Source: Pseudomonadota bacterium | GTDB taxonomy: Bacteria > UBA10199 > 2-02-FULL-44-16 > JAAZCA01 | DNA length: 34,306 nt | Assembly: GCA_016927275.1 (NCBI GenBank) | Contig: JAFGMW010000022.1 | Coordinates: 1-34,306, forward strand | Reading direction: 5' to 3' | Part shown: positions 16,005-25,263 of the stretch, one piece after another | Layout: each line of letters begins with the position of its first letter | Position numbering within the stretch: position 1 is the first letter of the stretch | Notes under the pieces: generated by a model | The model's input: the letters and a program-made list of their open reading frames with translations, nothing else | What the model was told of the DNA's origin: nothing | Databases searched by the model: none | Translations under genes and position numbers: made by a program

Positions 16005-16580
16005 ATGAAAAGAATACTGGTCCTGGCAGTAGCGGTGTCTTTAGGTTTTGCAGTCAGCACGGCTTACGGTGCGGAGAAGAGGGCAGTGCAAGTGGTAAAA
16101 CCGCAGCAAATAGAAAAACAGCATATGATGCAGATTTCCAAGGATAAATATACTGTAAAGCTTTACTGCAAGGCTGGCAATATGTCCGCAGGGCCGCAGG
16201 GGCCGGGCGGCTATGAGACCAACGACCCTGTGACGGGCCAGCTCAGGGTATTCGAGATCGACACCGCCACATGCTCAGGCAACAGCTGTCAGCCGAAGAA
16301 GAACGGATATTTCAAACTGGTCAGCTGCCCCTCGCCACCATCAGCGACACAGGCGCTCACAGTCATTCTCCCCGCGAACAAAGTCTACTGGATGGCGGGG
16401 TATGCATCCAACAATCCCAACATGCAGCGAGGCGCATATATAGACACAGGCCTCCTGAAGCAGGACAAGACCGAGGACCTATTCTTCATGTATCCGCTCA
16501 GCGCGCTAGGCGGAGACGGTCTGGCCAGGTTCAACCAGGTGATGAGCTGGCCAATGCCTTCAACGGTCATCATTGAATAA
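16005..16580 (+). CDS. Small exported protein with signal peptide, paralogue of 14247-14729
   Basis: The 191-residue product starts MKRI followed by a hydrophobic core and an AYGAE cleavage-like site near residue 23. The mature part has four cysteines (LYCKAG, ATCSG, NSCQP, VSCPSP) and a Gly/Pro-rich insert (GPQGPGGYE) not found in its paralogue. The shared pattern FEI/FEV, GYF/GYW, SCPSPP/VCPQAP, then an aromatic block and a final IE supports homology. It is probably periplasmic or secreted, with function unknown. AAAGGAGG at ideal spacing suggests strong translation. A terminator follows within 17 bases, so the gene is transcribed alone. Confidence 0.85.
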   Translation: MKRILVLAVAVSLGFAVSTAYGAEKRAVQVVKPQQIEKQHMMQISKDKYTVKLYCKAGNMSAGPQGPGGYETNDPVTGQLRVFEIDTATCSGNSCQPKKNGYFKLVSCPSPPSATQALTVILPANKVYWMAGYASNNPNMQRGAYIDTGLLKQDKTEDLFFMYPLSALGGDGLARFNQVMSWPMPSTVIIE

Positions 16581-16596
16581 CATCGTCTCTTGTCAC

Positions 16597-16627
16597 AAAA
16601 AACCCCCGGTCCTCCGGGGGTTTTTTT
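16597..16627 (+). terminator. Strong rho-independent terminator after the second small exported protein
   Basis: CCCCCGG at 16603-16609 pairs with CCGGGGG at 16614-16620 around TCCT, with six A before and seven T after. It has the same stem as the terminator at 14754-14784 behind the paralogue, differing only in the loop. Confidence 0.9.
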
Positions 16628-16695
16628 GTGCCTTTGGAACAGGCCCTGATCTTGGACGGCCACTTCAATTCAAATGCCGCATGATCTTTCGACAC

Positions 16696-16713
16696 AAAAA
16701 AATATCGGGTCAG
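16696..16713 (-). terminator. Terminator-like trailer of the tRNA-Ala transcript
   Basis: On the minus strand, ACCCGA (16710-16705) lies four bases past the tRNA discriminator base and is followed by TAT and a run of T. It is complementary to TCGGGT (16796-16791) just before the tRNA, so the two flanks can close a 6-bp stem around the whole tRNA with a T-run behind it. Confidence 0.45.
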
Positions 16714-16786
<73 letters not shown>

Positions 16787-16835
16787 ACCAACCCGACATT
16801 TTATGAAAGAACGTATAGCCCTTTATGGGCTCGGA

Positions 16836-16864
16836 TATATCATTGAGAAACCGTTGAAAGTCAA
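16836..16864 (-). promoter_or_regulatory. Candidate promoter for tRNA-Ala
   Basis: On the minus strand TTGACT (16864-16859) is followed after 17 bases by GATATA (16841-16836), with TATATC two bases on as an alternative -10. It stands about 50 bases before the tRNA. A small AGCCC/GGGCT hairpin lies between it and the tRNA. Confidence 0.33.
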
Positions 16865-16888
16865 CAATTTTTCAGCGAAATCAGCGAG

Positions 16889-17680
16889 TTACCATTGTAT
16901 AAACAGCCCGCCCCCGGGGCCGTGGATCGTCTCTCCCCCGGTCTTTATCATCCTGTAGAAGGCCCTGGCCCCCACCGCCTTGTACTTGTAAGCAAGACCG
17001 CCCGTTATGTCGTAGACGTTCTTTCCGTTTATGAACGCCATGTACGGCTGTATGTCCAGGGTCAGGTGCCGCGTGAAATAGATGTACGAGGGAAAGCCGA
17101 ACTCGAACCCGGAATGCCAGTTCGCGCCCTTGAGCGACTTCACCCCCATGGCGAGATTCACCCCCAGGAACTGCGCAAAGAGAGTGCGCAGCAGCCCGTG
17201 CCCCGATATGAAATCGAGGTCGCGAGCCCCGCCCTCCATGTACCTTATGTACTCCGCCTGCGCGCCGAGCATGAGATATCCGGCCTCGACCTTTCCCGCA
17301 GCTCCGTGGATGCCGTCAAAGACGTACTGATACGACGCGTCCACCTTTATCGTGGGGAGGGCGGGGCTCTCCGAGAGCTTGAGCTCCTCGTACATCTCCT
17401 TTGAGGAGACAGCGCCGGTCATCCCGAGCCCTGTGAGGAAGAAGGAGTAGAAGACCGACATGAAGCCCTCGGCCGCGATCTCCGTTCCGCCGGCCGGGCC
17501 CGCACCGCGCCGCTCATGATCGTGACGGTGATCGCGGCCATCCTCATGGCGCCTCGGCTCCGACTTCTCTATCTCTCCCTCGAAGCCCTCGAGTTTTCCC
17601 TTCTTCTCGGCCGCAGCGACCCGGCCGGCGAAACAGGCAACGAGGGCAGCCAGCGAGATGAGCGCTGCGATGCGCCTCAT
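16889..17680 (-). CDS. Putative outer-membrane beta-barrel protein with signal peptide
   Basis: The ATG at 17680 overlaps the stop of the thioredoxin gene in an ATGA junction and opens a signal peptide (MRRIAALISLAALVACFAGRVAAAE). An upstream in-frame start would bury the signal peptide 18 residues in, so it was not chosen. The 263-residue product has a His/Arg-rich charged stretch after the signal peptide (HEDGRDHRHDHERR, about 41-54). Alternating aromatic and polar residues follow, as in beta-strands (SYQYVFDG, GYLMLGAQAEYIRY, SYIYFTRHLTLDIQPYMAF), and the protein ends FIQW with a terminal aromatic typical of outer-membrane barrels. I do not recognise the exact family. The His-rich segment could bind metal, which is inference. 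Confidence 0.75.
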   Translation of the reverse strand: MRRIAALISLAALVACFAGRVAAAEKKGKLEGFEGEIEKSEPRRHEDGRDHRHDHERRGAGPAGGTEIAAEGFMSVFYSFFLTGLGMTGAVSSKEMYEELKLSESPALPTIKVDASYQYVFDGIHGAAGKVEAGYLMLGAQAEYIRYMEGGARDLDFISGHGLLRTLFAQFLGVNLAMGVKSLKGANWHSGFEFGFPSYIYFTRHLTLDIQPYMAFINGKNVYDITGGLAYKYKAVGARAFYRMIKTGGETIHGPGGGLFIQW

Positions 17681-18189
17681 TCGACCCCCCCTATCAGTCC
17701 ATCGACGCGGTCGCGCACATCCGGCGAGTCCCACTCAAGGGGCCCTGCCCCGCGCCACGCTATCCTGCCGCCCCTGTCCACGAACACCGTGTCGGGCACG
17801 GCAAAGCTGTGGTAGGAGTCGGCCACAGCCCCGTCCGGGTCGAAGAGGACCGCGAGGCCGGGCGCGAGCGCCTCTCCCGCGGCCGTCGCATCGGCAGGCC
17901 GTTCGTCGATGGAGACGGCCAGAACAGCCAGCCCCCTGTCAGCGTAGTCGCCCTGAAGCCTGGCCAGGGAAGGCAGCTCGCGCATGCAGACGCCGCACCA
18001 GCTGGCCCAGAAGTGCAGGATCACCGGCCTCCCGCTCAAGCCCTCGAGGCTCACTTCGGCGTTGTCCCCGGATCGGAGCATGAAATGCGGGGCTGCATCG
18101 CCTGCCGCCGGGCGGGTCAGATACTGCAAGGCCGGCATCGCCAGTATGGCGACGCCGGCCGCAACAATCACGTACCAGATTCTCTTCAT
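17677..18189 (-). CDS. TlpA/ResA-type membrane-anchored thioredoxin
   Basis: This 170-residue protein has an uncleaved signal anchor at the N-terminus (IWYVIVAAGVAILAMPALQYL) and a periplasmic thioredoxin fold. The active site is WCGVC in FWASWCGVC, with the cis-proline in the later AVPDTVFVD segment. Such proteins reduce disulfides, for example in cytochrome c maturation. The specific partner is not shown; the next gene encodes a putative outer-membrane protein without many cysteines. It starts 28 bases after the rplQ stop, across a heptamer repeat, with only a weak ribosome binding site, so it may depend on read-through from the ribosomal operon. Confidence 0.88.
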   Translation of the reverse strand: MKRIWYVIVAAGVAILAMPALQYLTRPAAGDAAPHFMLRSGDNAEVSLEGLSGRPVILHFWASWCGVCMRELPSLARLQGDYADRGLAVLAVSIDERPADATAAGEALAPGLAVLFDPDGAVADSYHSFAVPDTVFVDRGGRIAWRGAGPLEWDSPDVRDRVDGLIGGVE

Positions 18190-18196
18190 GTCTTTC

Positions 18197-18217
18197 TTTC
18201 AGCTTTGAGCTTCTATC
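18197..18217. repeat. Heptamer array, TTTCAGC type
   Basis: TTTCAGC, TTTGAGC and a divergent TTCTATC lie head to tail between the rplQ stop and the tlpA-like start. The units match those at 23438-23465 and 34222-34242. Confidence 0.6.
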
Positions 18218-18786
18218 TAGTCCCCCCTGCCGGACTTGCGGGCCCTGGATGCAGGGGCCTTCTTCGCGGTCGACTTCCCCCTGGCGGGCGCCTTGGCCCT
18301 CTTCTCGAGCCGCGGCTTTGCCGCCTTGCCCGCTGCCTGCTTTTTAGCGGCCTTCTCAGCCGGGGCCTTCCCCGCCCTGGGTTTGGCAGCGCCCTTCTCG
18401 CCATGCGGCGCAGCCGCTTGCCCGCCCTCGGCGGTCGAGAGATACTCGATGGCAGCCATGGGCGCCGAGTCGCCGTGGCGCCAGCCGAGCTTGAGCACGC
18501 GCGTGTAGCCGCCCTGCCTTTCGGCAAAGCGCGGGGCGAGGTCCTCGAACGCGATCCTGACGGCCTTGGGATCACGGACGATGGCGATGGCGCGCCTGCG
18601 GGCCGCCAGCGTCCCTCTCTTGCCCAGGGTGACGATGCGGTCCGCCAGGCCGCGAAGGACCTTGGCCTTGGGCAGCGTCGTCTCGATCCTGCCGTGCCTT
18701 ATGAGCGAGGCGGCCATGTTGGCCAGCATCGCATCGCGGTGCGCCCTGGTTCGCCCCAGCTTGTTCGTAGCACAATGATGTCTCAT
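18217..18786 (-). CDS. rplQ: 50S ribosomal protein L17 with basic C-terminal tail
   Basis: L17 lines the polypeptide exit tunnel region of the large subunit. The core of about 120 residues is clear (MRHH, NKLGRT, HRDAMLANMAASL, RIETTLPKAK, QGGYTRVLKLGWRHGDSAPMA). It is followed by about 68 residues made mostly of Lys, Ala, Arg and Gly (KAPAEKAAKKQAAGKAAK and similar), resembling a histone-H1-like tail. The total of 189 residues compares with about 120 in E. coli. The ATG at 18786 is preceded by AAAAGGG. It ends the alpha operon after rpoA, as usual. Confidence 0.95.
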   Translation of the reverse strand: MRHHCATNKLGRTRAHRDAMLANMAASLIRHGRIETTLPKAKVLRGLADRIVTLGKRGTLAARRRAIAIVRDPKAVRIAFEDLAPRFAERQGGYTRVLKLGWRHGDSAPMAAIEYLSTAEGGQAAAPHGEKGAAKPRAGKAPAEKAAKKQAAGKAAKPRLEKRAKAPARGKSTAKKAPASRARKSGRGD

Positions 18787-18810
18787 ATATTAACCCTTTT
18801 CATTCCGACC

Positions 18811-18852
18811 GATCACCAGTCACGAGTCACGAGTCACCAGTCACCAGTCACA
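18811..18852. repeat. Heptamer array, AGTCACS type
   Basis: Six units in a row, GATCACC, AGTCACG, AGTCACG, AGTCACC, AGTCACC and AGTCACA, fill most of the gap between the rpoA stop and the rplQ start. The period is exactly seven with single-base variation. A looser unit precedes it. Confidence 0.85.
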
Positions 18853-18855
18853 GTT

Positions 18856-19866
<1,011 letters not shown>

Positions 19867-19926
19867 CGCATCCTCCCTGGCGCCTCCACGCCGGCATTTT
19901 CACCGCCGGCTCCACAGCGCCTTGTT

Positions 19927-19987
19927 ATCACTGATCAGTGACCGGCGATCGGTGTCAGTGATCCCCGATCCCTGATCACAGGTCACT
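19927..19987. repeat. Heptamer array, GATCNNN type
   Basis: Consecutive units GATCAGT, GACCGGC, GATCGGT, GTCAGT (one base short), GATCCCC, GATCCCT, GATCACA and GGTCACT occupy the gap just after the rpsD stop and before the rpoA leader. The 7-base period is kept while the last three positions vary. Confidence 0.8.
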
Positions 19988-19989
19988 TT

Positions 19990-20616
19990 TTATTTCGAGT
20001 ACAGCTCGACAATAAGCTGCTCCTGGATGGGCATGGTCAGCTGCTCGCGCGACGGATATGCCATGAGCTTGGCCTGGAACTTGTCCTTCTCGAGCATCAG
20101 CCACTCCGGGAGCCCGCGGCGCTCCACGGACTCCATGGCCTCCATGATCGCCGTGACCTTGCGGCTCTTCTCGCGGACCGTGACCGCGTCGCCCTGCCTC
20201 ACGAGGTATGAGGGGATGTTCACCCTGCGACCGTTGACCTCGAAGTGGCCGTGCCGGACCATCTGCCTCGCCTGGCTGCGGGAGCGGGCGAACCCCATGC
20301 GGTAGACCATGTTGTCGAGCCTGCGCTCCAGGAGCACGAGCAGGTTGTCGCCTGTGACGCCCTTCATCCTGTCCGCCATATGGAAATAGCGCCTGAACTG
20401 CTTCTCCAGGATGCCGTACATCTGCTTTGCGCGCTGCTTCTCCCTGAGCTGGGTGCCGTACTCGGAGAGTTTGCGGCGCGCCTGGCCGTGCTGCCCCGGT
20501 GGATACTGGCGCCGCTCGTAGGCGCACTTGTCTGTGAAGCAGCGGTCTCCCTTGAGGAAGAGCTTCATCCCGCCGCTGCGGCAACAACTGCAATATGACT
20601 CCCGATACCTTGCCAT
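19990..20616 (-). CDS. rpsD: 30S ribosomal protein S4, zinc-binding form
   Basis: S4 is a primary 16S rRNA binder that starts small-subunit assembly, and in many bacteria it represses its own operon. The 208-residue protein starts MARYRESYC at an ATG preceded by GGAGGAAAC. The N-terminal cysteines C9 and C12 with RCFTDKC form a zinc knuckle, as in the C+ form. The S4 RNA-binding domain ([20 protein letters not shown], then [15 protein letters not shown]) is intact. It sits between rpsK and rpoA, as expected. Confidence 0.97.
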   Translation of the reverse strand: MARYRESYCSCCRSGGMKLFLKGDRCFTDKCAYERRQYPPGQHGQARRKLSEYGTQLREKQRAKQMYGILEKQFRRYFHMADRMKGVTGDNLLVLLERRLDNMVYRMGFARSRSQARQMVRHGHFEVNGRRVNIPSYLVRQGDAVTVREKSRKVTAIMEAMESVERRGLPEWLMLEKDKFQAKLMAYPSREQLTMPIQEQLIVELYSK

Positions 20617-20635
20617 GTTTCCTCCAAAAAAACCC

Positions 20636-20704
20636 GTGATCCGTGATCCATTATCCGTGACCCGAAAAAAACTGCTCACTGCCCACCGATCACCATTCAC
20701 AGCC
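20636..20704. repeat. Two heptamer arrays in the rpsK-rpsD gap
   Basis: The first block (20636-20663) reads GTGATCC, GTGATCC, ATTATCC, GTGACCC. After a seven-base A-rich spacer, a second block (20671-20704) reads ACTGCTC, ACTGCCC, ACCGATC, ACCATTC, ACAGCCG with the last unit eroding. Both keep a period of seven. The rpsK stop lies only four bases beyond. Confidence 0.75.
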
Positions 20705-20708
20705 GGTG

Positions 20709-21128
20709 TCAGACTCGTCTCTTCTTCGGCGGCCTGCACCCGTTGTGCGGGATCGGGGTGATGTCCCTGATGCCGGTGACCTTGACGCCGGTCTTGGTGA
20801 GAGCCCTGAGCGCCGACTCGCGGCCCGCCCCCGGGCCGTCCACGTAGACGACCGCCGAGCGGAGGCCGTGGTCGTAAGCCTTGCGGACCGCATCCTCGGC
20901 GGCCAGCTGGGCGGCGAACGGCGTGCTCTTGCGGGACCCCTTGAATCCGCGGACCCCGGCCGACGACCACGAGAGCACGTTGCCCTTGAGGTCCGTGACC
21001 GTGATGATCGTGTTGTTGAAGGTTGAGCGGATGTGCACGATGCCGACCGGCACGTTTTTCTTCACCCGCTTCTTGCCCTTCTTCGGCTTTACTTTTTTGA
21101 CCTCTACAGCGCTCTCAGCAGTTGCCAT
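20709..21128 (-). CDS. rpsK: 30S ribosomal protein S11
   Basis: S11 forms part of the platform of the small subunit near the mRNA exit. The core is clear ([63 protein letters not shown], and the end [12 protein letters not shown]). Two ATG codons lie in tandem; the second (21128) is chosen because GGAGG is five bases before it but only two before the first. It gives 139 residues with a Lys-rich N-terminal lead. Confidence 0.95.
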   Translation of the reverse strand: MATAESAVEVKKVKPKKGKKRVKKNVPVGIVHIRSTFNNTIITVTDLKGNVLSWSSAGVRGFKGSRKSTPFAAQLAAEDAVRKAYDHGLRSAVVYVDGPGAGRESALRALTKTGVKVTGIRDITPIPHNGCRPPKKRRV

Positions 21129-21176
21129 CATGTCCTCCAAGGGCCCGGGGAAAAGGCCCCGCGGCCCGCCGTTTTT

Positions 21177-21563
21177 TTACTTCGACATCGGCGCCAGCTT
21201 CTTGCCGGCCACCGCGATGCGCTTGCGGCCCTTGGCCGTCCTGGCGTTGGTGCGCGTGCGCTGCCCGTGACACGGCAGCTTCCTGATATGCCTGTGCCCG
21301 CGGTAGGCGCCTATGTCCTTGAGGAGCTTAATGTTGCCCTGCACCTCCCTGCGCAGGTCTCCTTCCACCTTGAAGCCCGACTCGAGCACCTCGCGGATCT
21401 TGGATATCTGGGCCTCGGAGAGGTCGTCGGCGCGCAGGCTCTCTTCGATCCCCGCCATCTTGAGGACCTTTCTGGAGGTGGTCGGCCCGATCCCGTAGAT
21501 ATAGGTGAGGGCTACGACCGATCTCTTCTTCCCCGGAATGTCTACACCTGCTATGCGTGGCAT
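21177..21563 (-). CDS. rpsM: 30S ribosomal protein S13
   Basis: S13 sits in the head of the small subunit and bridges to L5 and the P-site tRNA. The 128-residue sequence starts [10 protein letters not shown] and has [14 protein letters not shown] (helix-hairpin-helix) and [28 protein letters not shown] near the basic C-terminus. The start has AAAGGAG at ideal spacing. It lies between rpmJ and rpsK, the standard alpha-operon position. Confidence 0.97.
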   Translation of the reverse strand: MPRIAGVDIPGKKRSVVALTYIYGIGPTTSRKVLKMAGIEESLRADDLSEAQISKIREVLESGFKVEGDLRREVQGNIKLLKDIGAYRGHRHIRKLPCHGQRTRTNARTAKGRKRIAVAGKKLAPMSK

Positions 21564-21577
21564 GTCTTACTCCTTTG

Positions 21578-21697
21578 TTATTTGTATCCCTGCCTCTGCT
21601 TGTGCTTGGGGTTCGGGCAGATCACCCTGACGATCCCGCGACGGCGGATGATCTTGCATTTGTCGCATATCTTTTTGACCGACGAACGTACTTTCAT
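21578..21697 (-). CDS. rpmJ: 50S ribosomal protein L36, zinc-binding form
   Basis: This short gene encodes 39 residues starting [15 protein letters not shown] and ending HKQRQGYK. The zinc ligands are C11, C14, C27 and H32 in the C-x2-C-x12-C-x4-H pattern of the C+ form. The ATG at 21697 is preceded by GAGGAAG. It stands between infA and rpsM, its usual place. Two extra residues (YK) follow the common QG ending. Confidence 0.96.
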   Translation of the reverse strand: MKVRSSVKKICDKCKIIRRRGIVRVICPNPKHKQRQGYK

Positions 21698-21727
21698 GAC
21701 TTCCTCCATCCGATCCCAAACGACGGG

Positions 21728-21766
21728 GATCCTTCGCTTCGCTCAGGATGACACCCTCCGGGTGTC
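21728..21766. repeat. Intergenic palindromic element after infA
   Basis: A GGGTGTC/GACACCC hairpin (21750-21766, loop of three) overlaps the infA stop codon. Beside it lies an imperfect palindrome with core CCTTCGCTTCGCTCAGG (21731-21747), bounded by GGAT and ATGAC. From memory, the same word recurs in intergenic DNA of many unrelated bacterial genomes. No T-run follows, so it is not a standard terminator. Confidence 0.6.
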
Positions 21767-21983
21767 ACTTCGCGCGGTATATGATCCTCCCTCTCGAGAG
21801 GTCGTACGGCGACAGCTCTATCGTCACGCTGTCGCCGGGCAGTATCTTAATGAAGTGCATCCTCATCTTTCCCGAGACGTGGGCCAGGACCTTGTGCCCG
21901 TTCGGCAGCTCCACCCTGAACATCGCGTTCGGGAGCGTCTCCAGCACCTTCCCCTCGACCTGTATCGCTTCCTGCTTGGGCAT
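21765..21983 (-). CDS. infA: Translation initiation factor IF-1
   Basis: IF-1 blocks the A site during initiation. The 72-residue OB-fold protein [20 protein letters not shown], with [21 protein letters not shown] and a [10 protein letters not shown] ending, matches the family over its full length. The ATG at 21983 is preceded by GAGAGGCAAA. An upstream in-frame extension would run into map and lacks family similarity, so it was rejected. It follows map by 23 bases. Confidence 0.97.
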   Translation of the reverse strand: MPKQEAIQVEGKVLETLPNAMFRVELPNGHKVLAHVSGKMRMHFIKILPGDSVTIELSPYDLSRGRIIYRAK

Positions 21984-22006
21984 TTTGCCTCTCGTCACTG
22001 CCTTGT

Positions 22007-22753
22007 CTACATCACGGTCAGGACCTCGGGGCCCTCGTCCATTATGGCGACCACGTGCTCGAAGTGCGCCGAGAGCCTGCGGTCCTTCGTGACCACCGTC
22101 CACCCGTCGGAGAGGACCTCTACCTCGTGCGTGCCGACGTTCAGCATCGGCTCCAGCGCAATCACCAGCCCGCGCCTGAGCTTCATGCCGGTGCCTGCGG
22201 TGCCGAAGTTCGGCACCTGCGGGTCCTCGTGGAGCTCCCGTCCGATCCCGTGGCCCACGTAATCGCGGACCACGGTGAACCCCGCCTCCGTGGCAACGCT
22301 CTCGATGGCAGCGGATATGTCGTGGAGATGCCCGCCGACTACCGCCGCCTCGATGCCGCTCTTCAGGGCCAGCTTCGCCGCCTCGAGGAGCCGTTTCGCC
22401 TCTTCTCCGACCTTTCCCACGGGGAAGGTCACGGCGTGGTCGCCGTAGAAACCGTCGAGCAGCACGCCGCAGTCCACGCTGACTATGTCGCCCGTCTCGA
22501 GCATGCGCCTGCCCGGGATGCCGTGGACGACCTGCTCATTCACCGAGACGCAGAGAGTATGCCTGTAACCCGGCACTGTCGGGAACGCGGCCCGCGCGCC
22601 CCTGGCCTCGATGAGCTCGGTGGCGATGCGCTCCAGGTCCATGGTGGTGACGCCGGGCGCTATCGACTCGCCGACCTTCACCATCGCCTCAGCGGCGATC
22701 CTGTTGGCCTTTCTCAGCTTCTCGACCTCGTCCCTGGACTTGAGCGCTATCAT
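22007..22753 (-). CDS. map: Type I methionine aminopeptidase
   Basis: The enzyme removes the initiator methionine from nascent proteins. The 248-residue sequence shows the dinuclear-metal ligands in order: Asp in SVDCGV, Asp in GDHAVTF, His in [10 protein letters not shown], Glu in ALEPML and Glu in AHFEHVV. It has no N-terminal zinc-finger extension. Its ATG overlaps the adk stop in an ATGA junction, so the two are translationally coupled. Ribosomal-operon placement between adk and infA is the common bacterial arrangement. Confidence 0.97.
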   Translation of the reverse strand: MIALKSRDEVEKLRKANRIAAEAMVKVGESIAPGVTTMDLERIATELIEARGARAAFPTVPGYRHTLCVSVNEQVVHGIPGRRMLETGDIVSVDCGVLLDGFYGDHAVTFPVGKVGEEAKRLLEAAKLALKSGIEAAVVGGHLHDISAAIESVATEAGFTVVRDYVGHGIGRELHEDPQVPNFGTAGTGMKLRRGLVIALEPMLNVGTHEVEVLSDGWTVVTKDRRLSAHFEHVVAIMDEGPEVLTVM

Positions 22754-23427
22754 TTACACCCCGAGGCAGCCCTCTTATCAATCAAAGAACAGATGTTCCC
22801 GTATATCTCATCTATGCCCCCGACGCCCTTAACGTTGGCCAAAAGCCCCTTCCCTTCGTAGTGGCCGAGCAAAGGCTCGGTCTGGCGCTTGTAGTTCGCG
22901 AGCCTGGCGCGGACCGTCTCCTCGTTGTCATCCGCGCGCTGGTAGAGCCTGCCGCCGCACGCGTCGCAGACGCCGTCGCGGGCCGGCTTCTTGAAAAGAA
23001 CGTGGTAGCCGGTGCCGCACTTCTCGCACTGCCTGCGGCCCGCTATCCTGGCGACGACCTCGTCGTCAGGTACGTCCAGGTTGATCGCGGCGAGAAGCCC
23101 CTGCTTCATCTCCGAGAGCATCCTCTCCAGCGCCTCGGCCTGCGCCACGGTGCGGGGGAACCCGTCGAGTATATAGCCCCTTTCACAGTCGGGCTTCGCA
23201 AGGCGCTCCCTCATTATGCCTATGATGACCTCGTCGGGCACCAGGGCGCCGCTCTCCATGTAGGAGCGCGCCTTCCTGCCGACCTCTGTGCCCTCGCCGA
23301 CCGCCGCGCGGAGCATGTCGCCGGTGGAGAGCTGAGGGATCGAATATCTCTCCTCGAGCATCTTTCCCTGGGTCCCCTTGCCGCAGCCCGGGGGCCCCAT
23401 CAATATTATGCGTATCGCCTCGGTCAT
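22750..23427 (-). CDS. adk: Adenylate kinase with zinc-binding LID
   Basis: The enzyme interconverts ATP plus AMP and two ADP. The P-loop GPPGCGKGTQ is at residues 11-20, the AMP-binding LSTGDMLR follows, and DGFPRT is present. The LID domain has C-x2-C-x16-C-x2-C (CEKC and CDAC), so it is the long, zinc-stabilised form at 225 residues. The ATG at 23427 lies after a heptamer array downstream of secY; AAAGG is eight bases before it. Confidence 0.97.
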   Translation of the reverse strand: MTEAIRIILMGPPGCGKGTQGKMLEERYSIPQLSTGDMLRAAVGEGTEVGRKARSYMESGALVPDEVIIGIMRERLAKPDCERGYILDGFPRTVAQAEALERMLSEMKQGLLAAINLDVPDDEVVARIAGRRQCEKCGTGYHVLFKKPARDGVCDACGGRLYQRADDNEETVRARLANYKRQTEPLLGHYEGKGLLANVKGVGGIDEIYGNICSLIDKRAASGCK

Positions 23428-23437
23428 CCTCTTAACC

Positions 23438-23465
23438 TTTCAGCTTTGAGCTTTGAGCTGGCAGC
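23438..23465. repeat. Heptamer array, TTTGAGC type, between secY and adk
   Basis: TTTCAGC, TTTGAGC, TTTGAGC and TGGCAGC lie head to tail, with a degraded TGCTCAGC running into the secY stop codon. The units are the same words as at 18197 and 34222. Confidence 0.8.
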
Positions 23466-23468
23466 TGC

Positions 23469-24776
23469 TCAGCTTCTCCTCCCGCGGAATCGGCCGCCCG
23501 CCTTTGCCCCCAGGAACCCCTCGTAGTGGCGGGTGAGCAGGTGCGATTCTATCTGGGCCAGCGTGTCCATCGCCACGCCGACGACGATCAGCAGCGAGGT
23601 GCCGCCGAACGTGTACGCCAGCGAAGACGGTATGCCGAACCTCTGTATCAAAAAGTACGGAAGCAGGCATATCGCAGCCACGTAGAGCGCCCCGCCGAGC
23701 GTGATGCGCGTGAGCACCCTGTCTATGTAGTCCGAGGTGTTCTTGCCCGGCCTGATCCCCGGGATGAACCCGCCGTACTTCTTCATGTTCTCCGCCACGT
23801 CGACCGGGTTGAAGGTCACCGCGGTGTAGAAATACGCGAAGAAGATGATCAGCCCGCCGTAGAGCGCGCTGTGGAACCACCCGGTGGAGAGAGTGGCCGC
23901 CACCTTCTGCATCACGCCGCCCGGAGAGAACTGCGCTATCGTCGCGGGGAACATGATGATGGAGGAAGCGAATATCGCCGGGATGACGCCCGCGGTGTTG
24001 ACCTTGAGCGGGAGGTGCGAGGCCTGGCCGCCGTACATCTTGTTGCCCACCACGCGCTTGGCGTACTGCACCGGTATCTTCCGATAGGACCTCTCGACGT
24101 ATATGATGATGGCTATGATGATCGCGATGAAGGCGAGCAGCATCAGGAAACCGAAGAACCCGCCGTACTGCTCCTTGGTGGCCCACGCGTCGCGGAAGCC
24201 GACCGGGATGCGGGTCACGATGCCGGCGAAGATTATGAGGGAGATGCCGTTTCCGATACCGCGCTCGGTTATCATCTCGCCCAGCCACATGAGGAATGAG
24301 GTGCCGGCCGCCAGCGTGACCATCGTCGTCAGATAGAACTCCCAGACCGGCACGCCCGGCAGAACCGCGCCCTGCTTATGCAGGCCGACGCTGATCCCCA
24401 GGCCCTGCACCAGGGCGAGCACGACCGTGCCGTACCTCGTGTACTGGGTGATCTTCTTGCGCCCGCCCTCCCCCTCCTTCGACAGCCTCTCTATGGAGGG
24501 GACCACCACCGTCAGGAGCTGGAAGATGATCGACGCGCTGATATAGGGCATTATGCCAAGGGCGAAGACCGAGAACTGGGCAAGCGCGCCGCCGGAGAAC
24601 AGGTTGAAGATTTCAAAGACCGTGCCCTGGGATACGATGTTTCGGACGGCGTCAGCGGAGATGCCCGGCGTCGGCACGAATATGCCGATGCGGTAGACGC
24701 CGAGCAGGAGGATCGTCAAGAATATCCTCTTCCTGAGCTCGGGTATCTTCGCTATGTTGGTTATGCTGTCAGCCAC
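23469..24776 (-). CDS. secY: Preprotein translocase subunit SecY
   Basis: SecY forms the inner-membrane protein-conducting channel. The 435-residue sequence has the ten expected hydrophobic helices, starting with [22 protein letters not shown] and including the signature [14 protein letters not shown]. The C-terminus is basic (GRFRGRRS). The start is GTG at 24776, overlapping rplO by eight bases and preceded by GAGGTAGTGC, which implies translational coupling. It is the last gene of the spc-type section before adk. Confidence 0.97.
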   Translation of the reverse strand: MADSITNIAKIPELRKRIFLTILLLGVYRIGIFVPTPGISADAVRNIVSQGTVFEIFNLFSGGALAQFSVFALGIMPYISASIIFQLLTVVVPSIERLSKEGEGGRKKITQYTRYGTVVLALVQGLGISVGLHKQGAVLPGVPVWEFYLTTMVTLAAGTSFLMWLGEMITERGIGNGISLIIFAGIVTRIPVGFRDAWATKEQYGGFFGFLMLLAFIAIIIAIIIYVERSYRKIPVQYAKRVVGNKMYGGQASHLPLKVNTAGVIPAIFASSIIMFPATIAQFSPGGVMQKVAATLSTGWFHSALYGGLIIFFAYFYTAVTFNPVDVAENMKKYGGFIPGIRPGKNTSDYIDRVLTRITLGGALYVAAICLLPYFLIQRFGIPSSLAYTFGGTSLLIVVGVAMDTLAQIESHLLTRHYEGFLGAKAGGRFRGRRS

Positions 24777-25218
24777 GCACTACCTCGGCCTTTCCGCCCG
24801 CCGCTTCTATCTTCTTCCGGGCGGAATCGGAGAACGCAGCTGCCTTGACCGTGAGGGCGCTCGTGATCTCGCCCCTGCCGAGGACCTTGAGCCCGTCCAT
24901 GCCTTTTCTCACCAGGCCGCTCTCGATCAGCGCCTCGAGGGTCACCTCGGTGCCGGGAGCAATCCCCGCGAGCTTGTCGAGGTTGACCACCGCGTACTCG
25001 GTGCGGAATATGTTGGTGAAGCCGCGCTTGGGAAGCCTGCGCGAGAGCGGCATCTGCCCGCCCTCGAAGCCCATCTTTCCGCCCGAGCCCGCGCGGGCCT
25101 TCTGGCCCTTGTGGCCCCTGCCCGCTGTCCCGCCCCATCCGGACCCGGTCCCTCGGCCGACCCTCTTCGTGCGCTTCGCCTGCTTGCCGGCAGGCCTCGG
25201 TATCTCGTTGAGCCTCAT
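24769..25218 (-). CDS. rplO: 50S ribosomal protein L15
   Basis: L15 is a late assembly protein of the large subunit. The 149-residue sequence starts [13 protein letters not shown] and carries the typical Gly/Arg/Lys-rich loop ([40 protein letters not shown]), followed by PKRGF and LGRGEI. GGAGA stands before the ATG. It lies between rpmD and secY. Confidence 0.96.
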   Translation of the reverse strand: MRLNEIPRPAGKQAKRTKRVGRGTGSGWGGTAGRGHKGQKARAGSGGKMGFEGGQMPLSRRLPKRGFTNIFRTEYAVVNLDKLAGIAPGTEVTLEALIESGLVRKGMDGLKVLGRGEITSALTVKAAAFSDSARKKIEAAGGKAEVVRG

Positions 25219-25263
25219 CTTGAGTATCTCCTCGCCGCGCCGCCTGGGCGCAGCAGCACTTTT

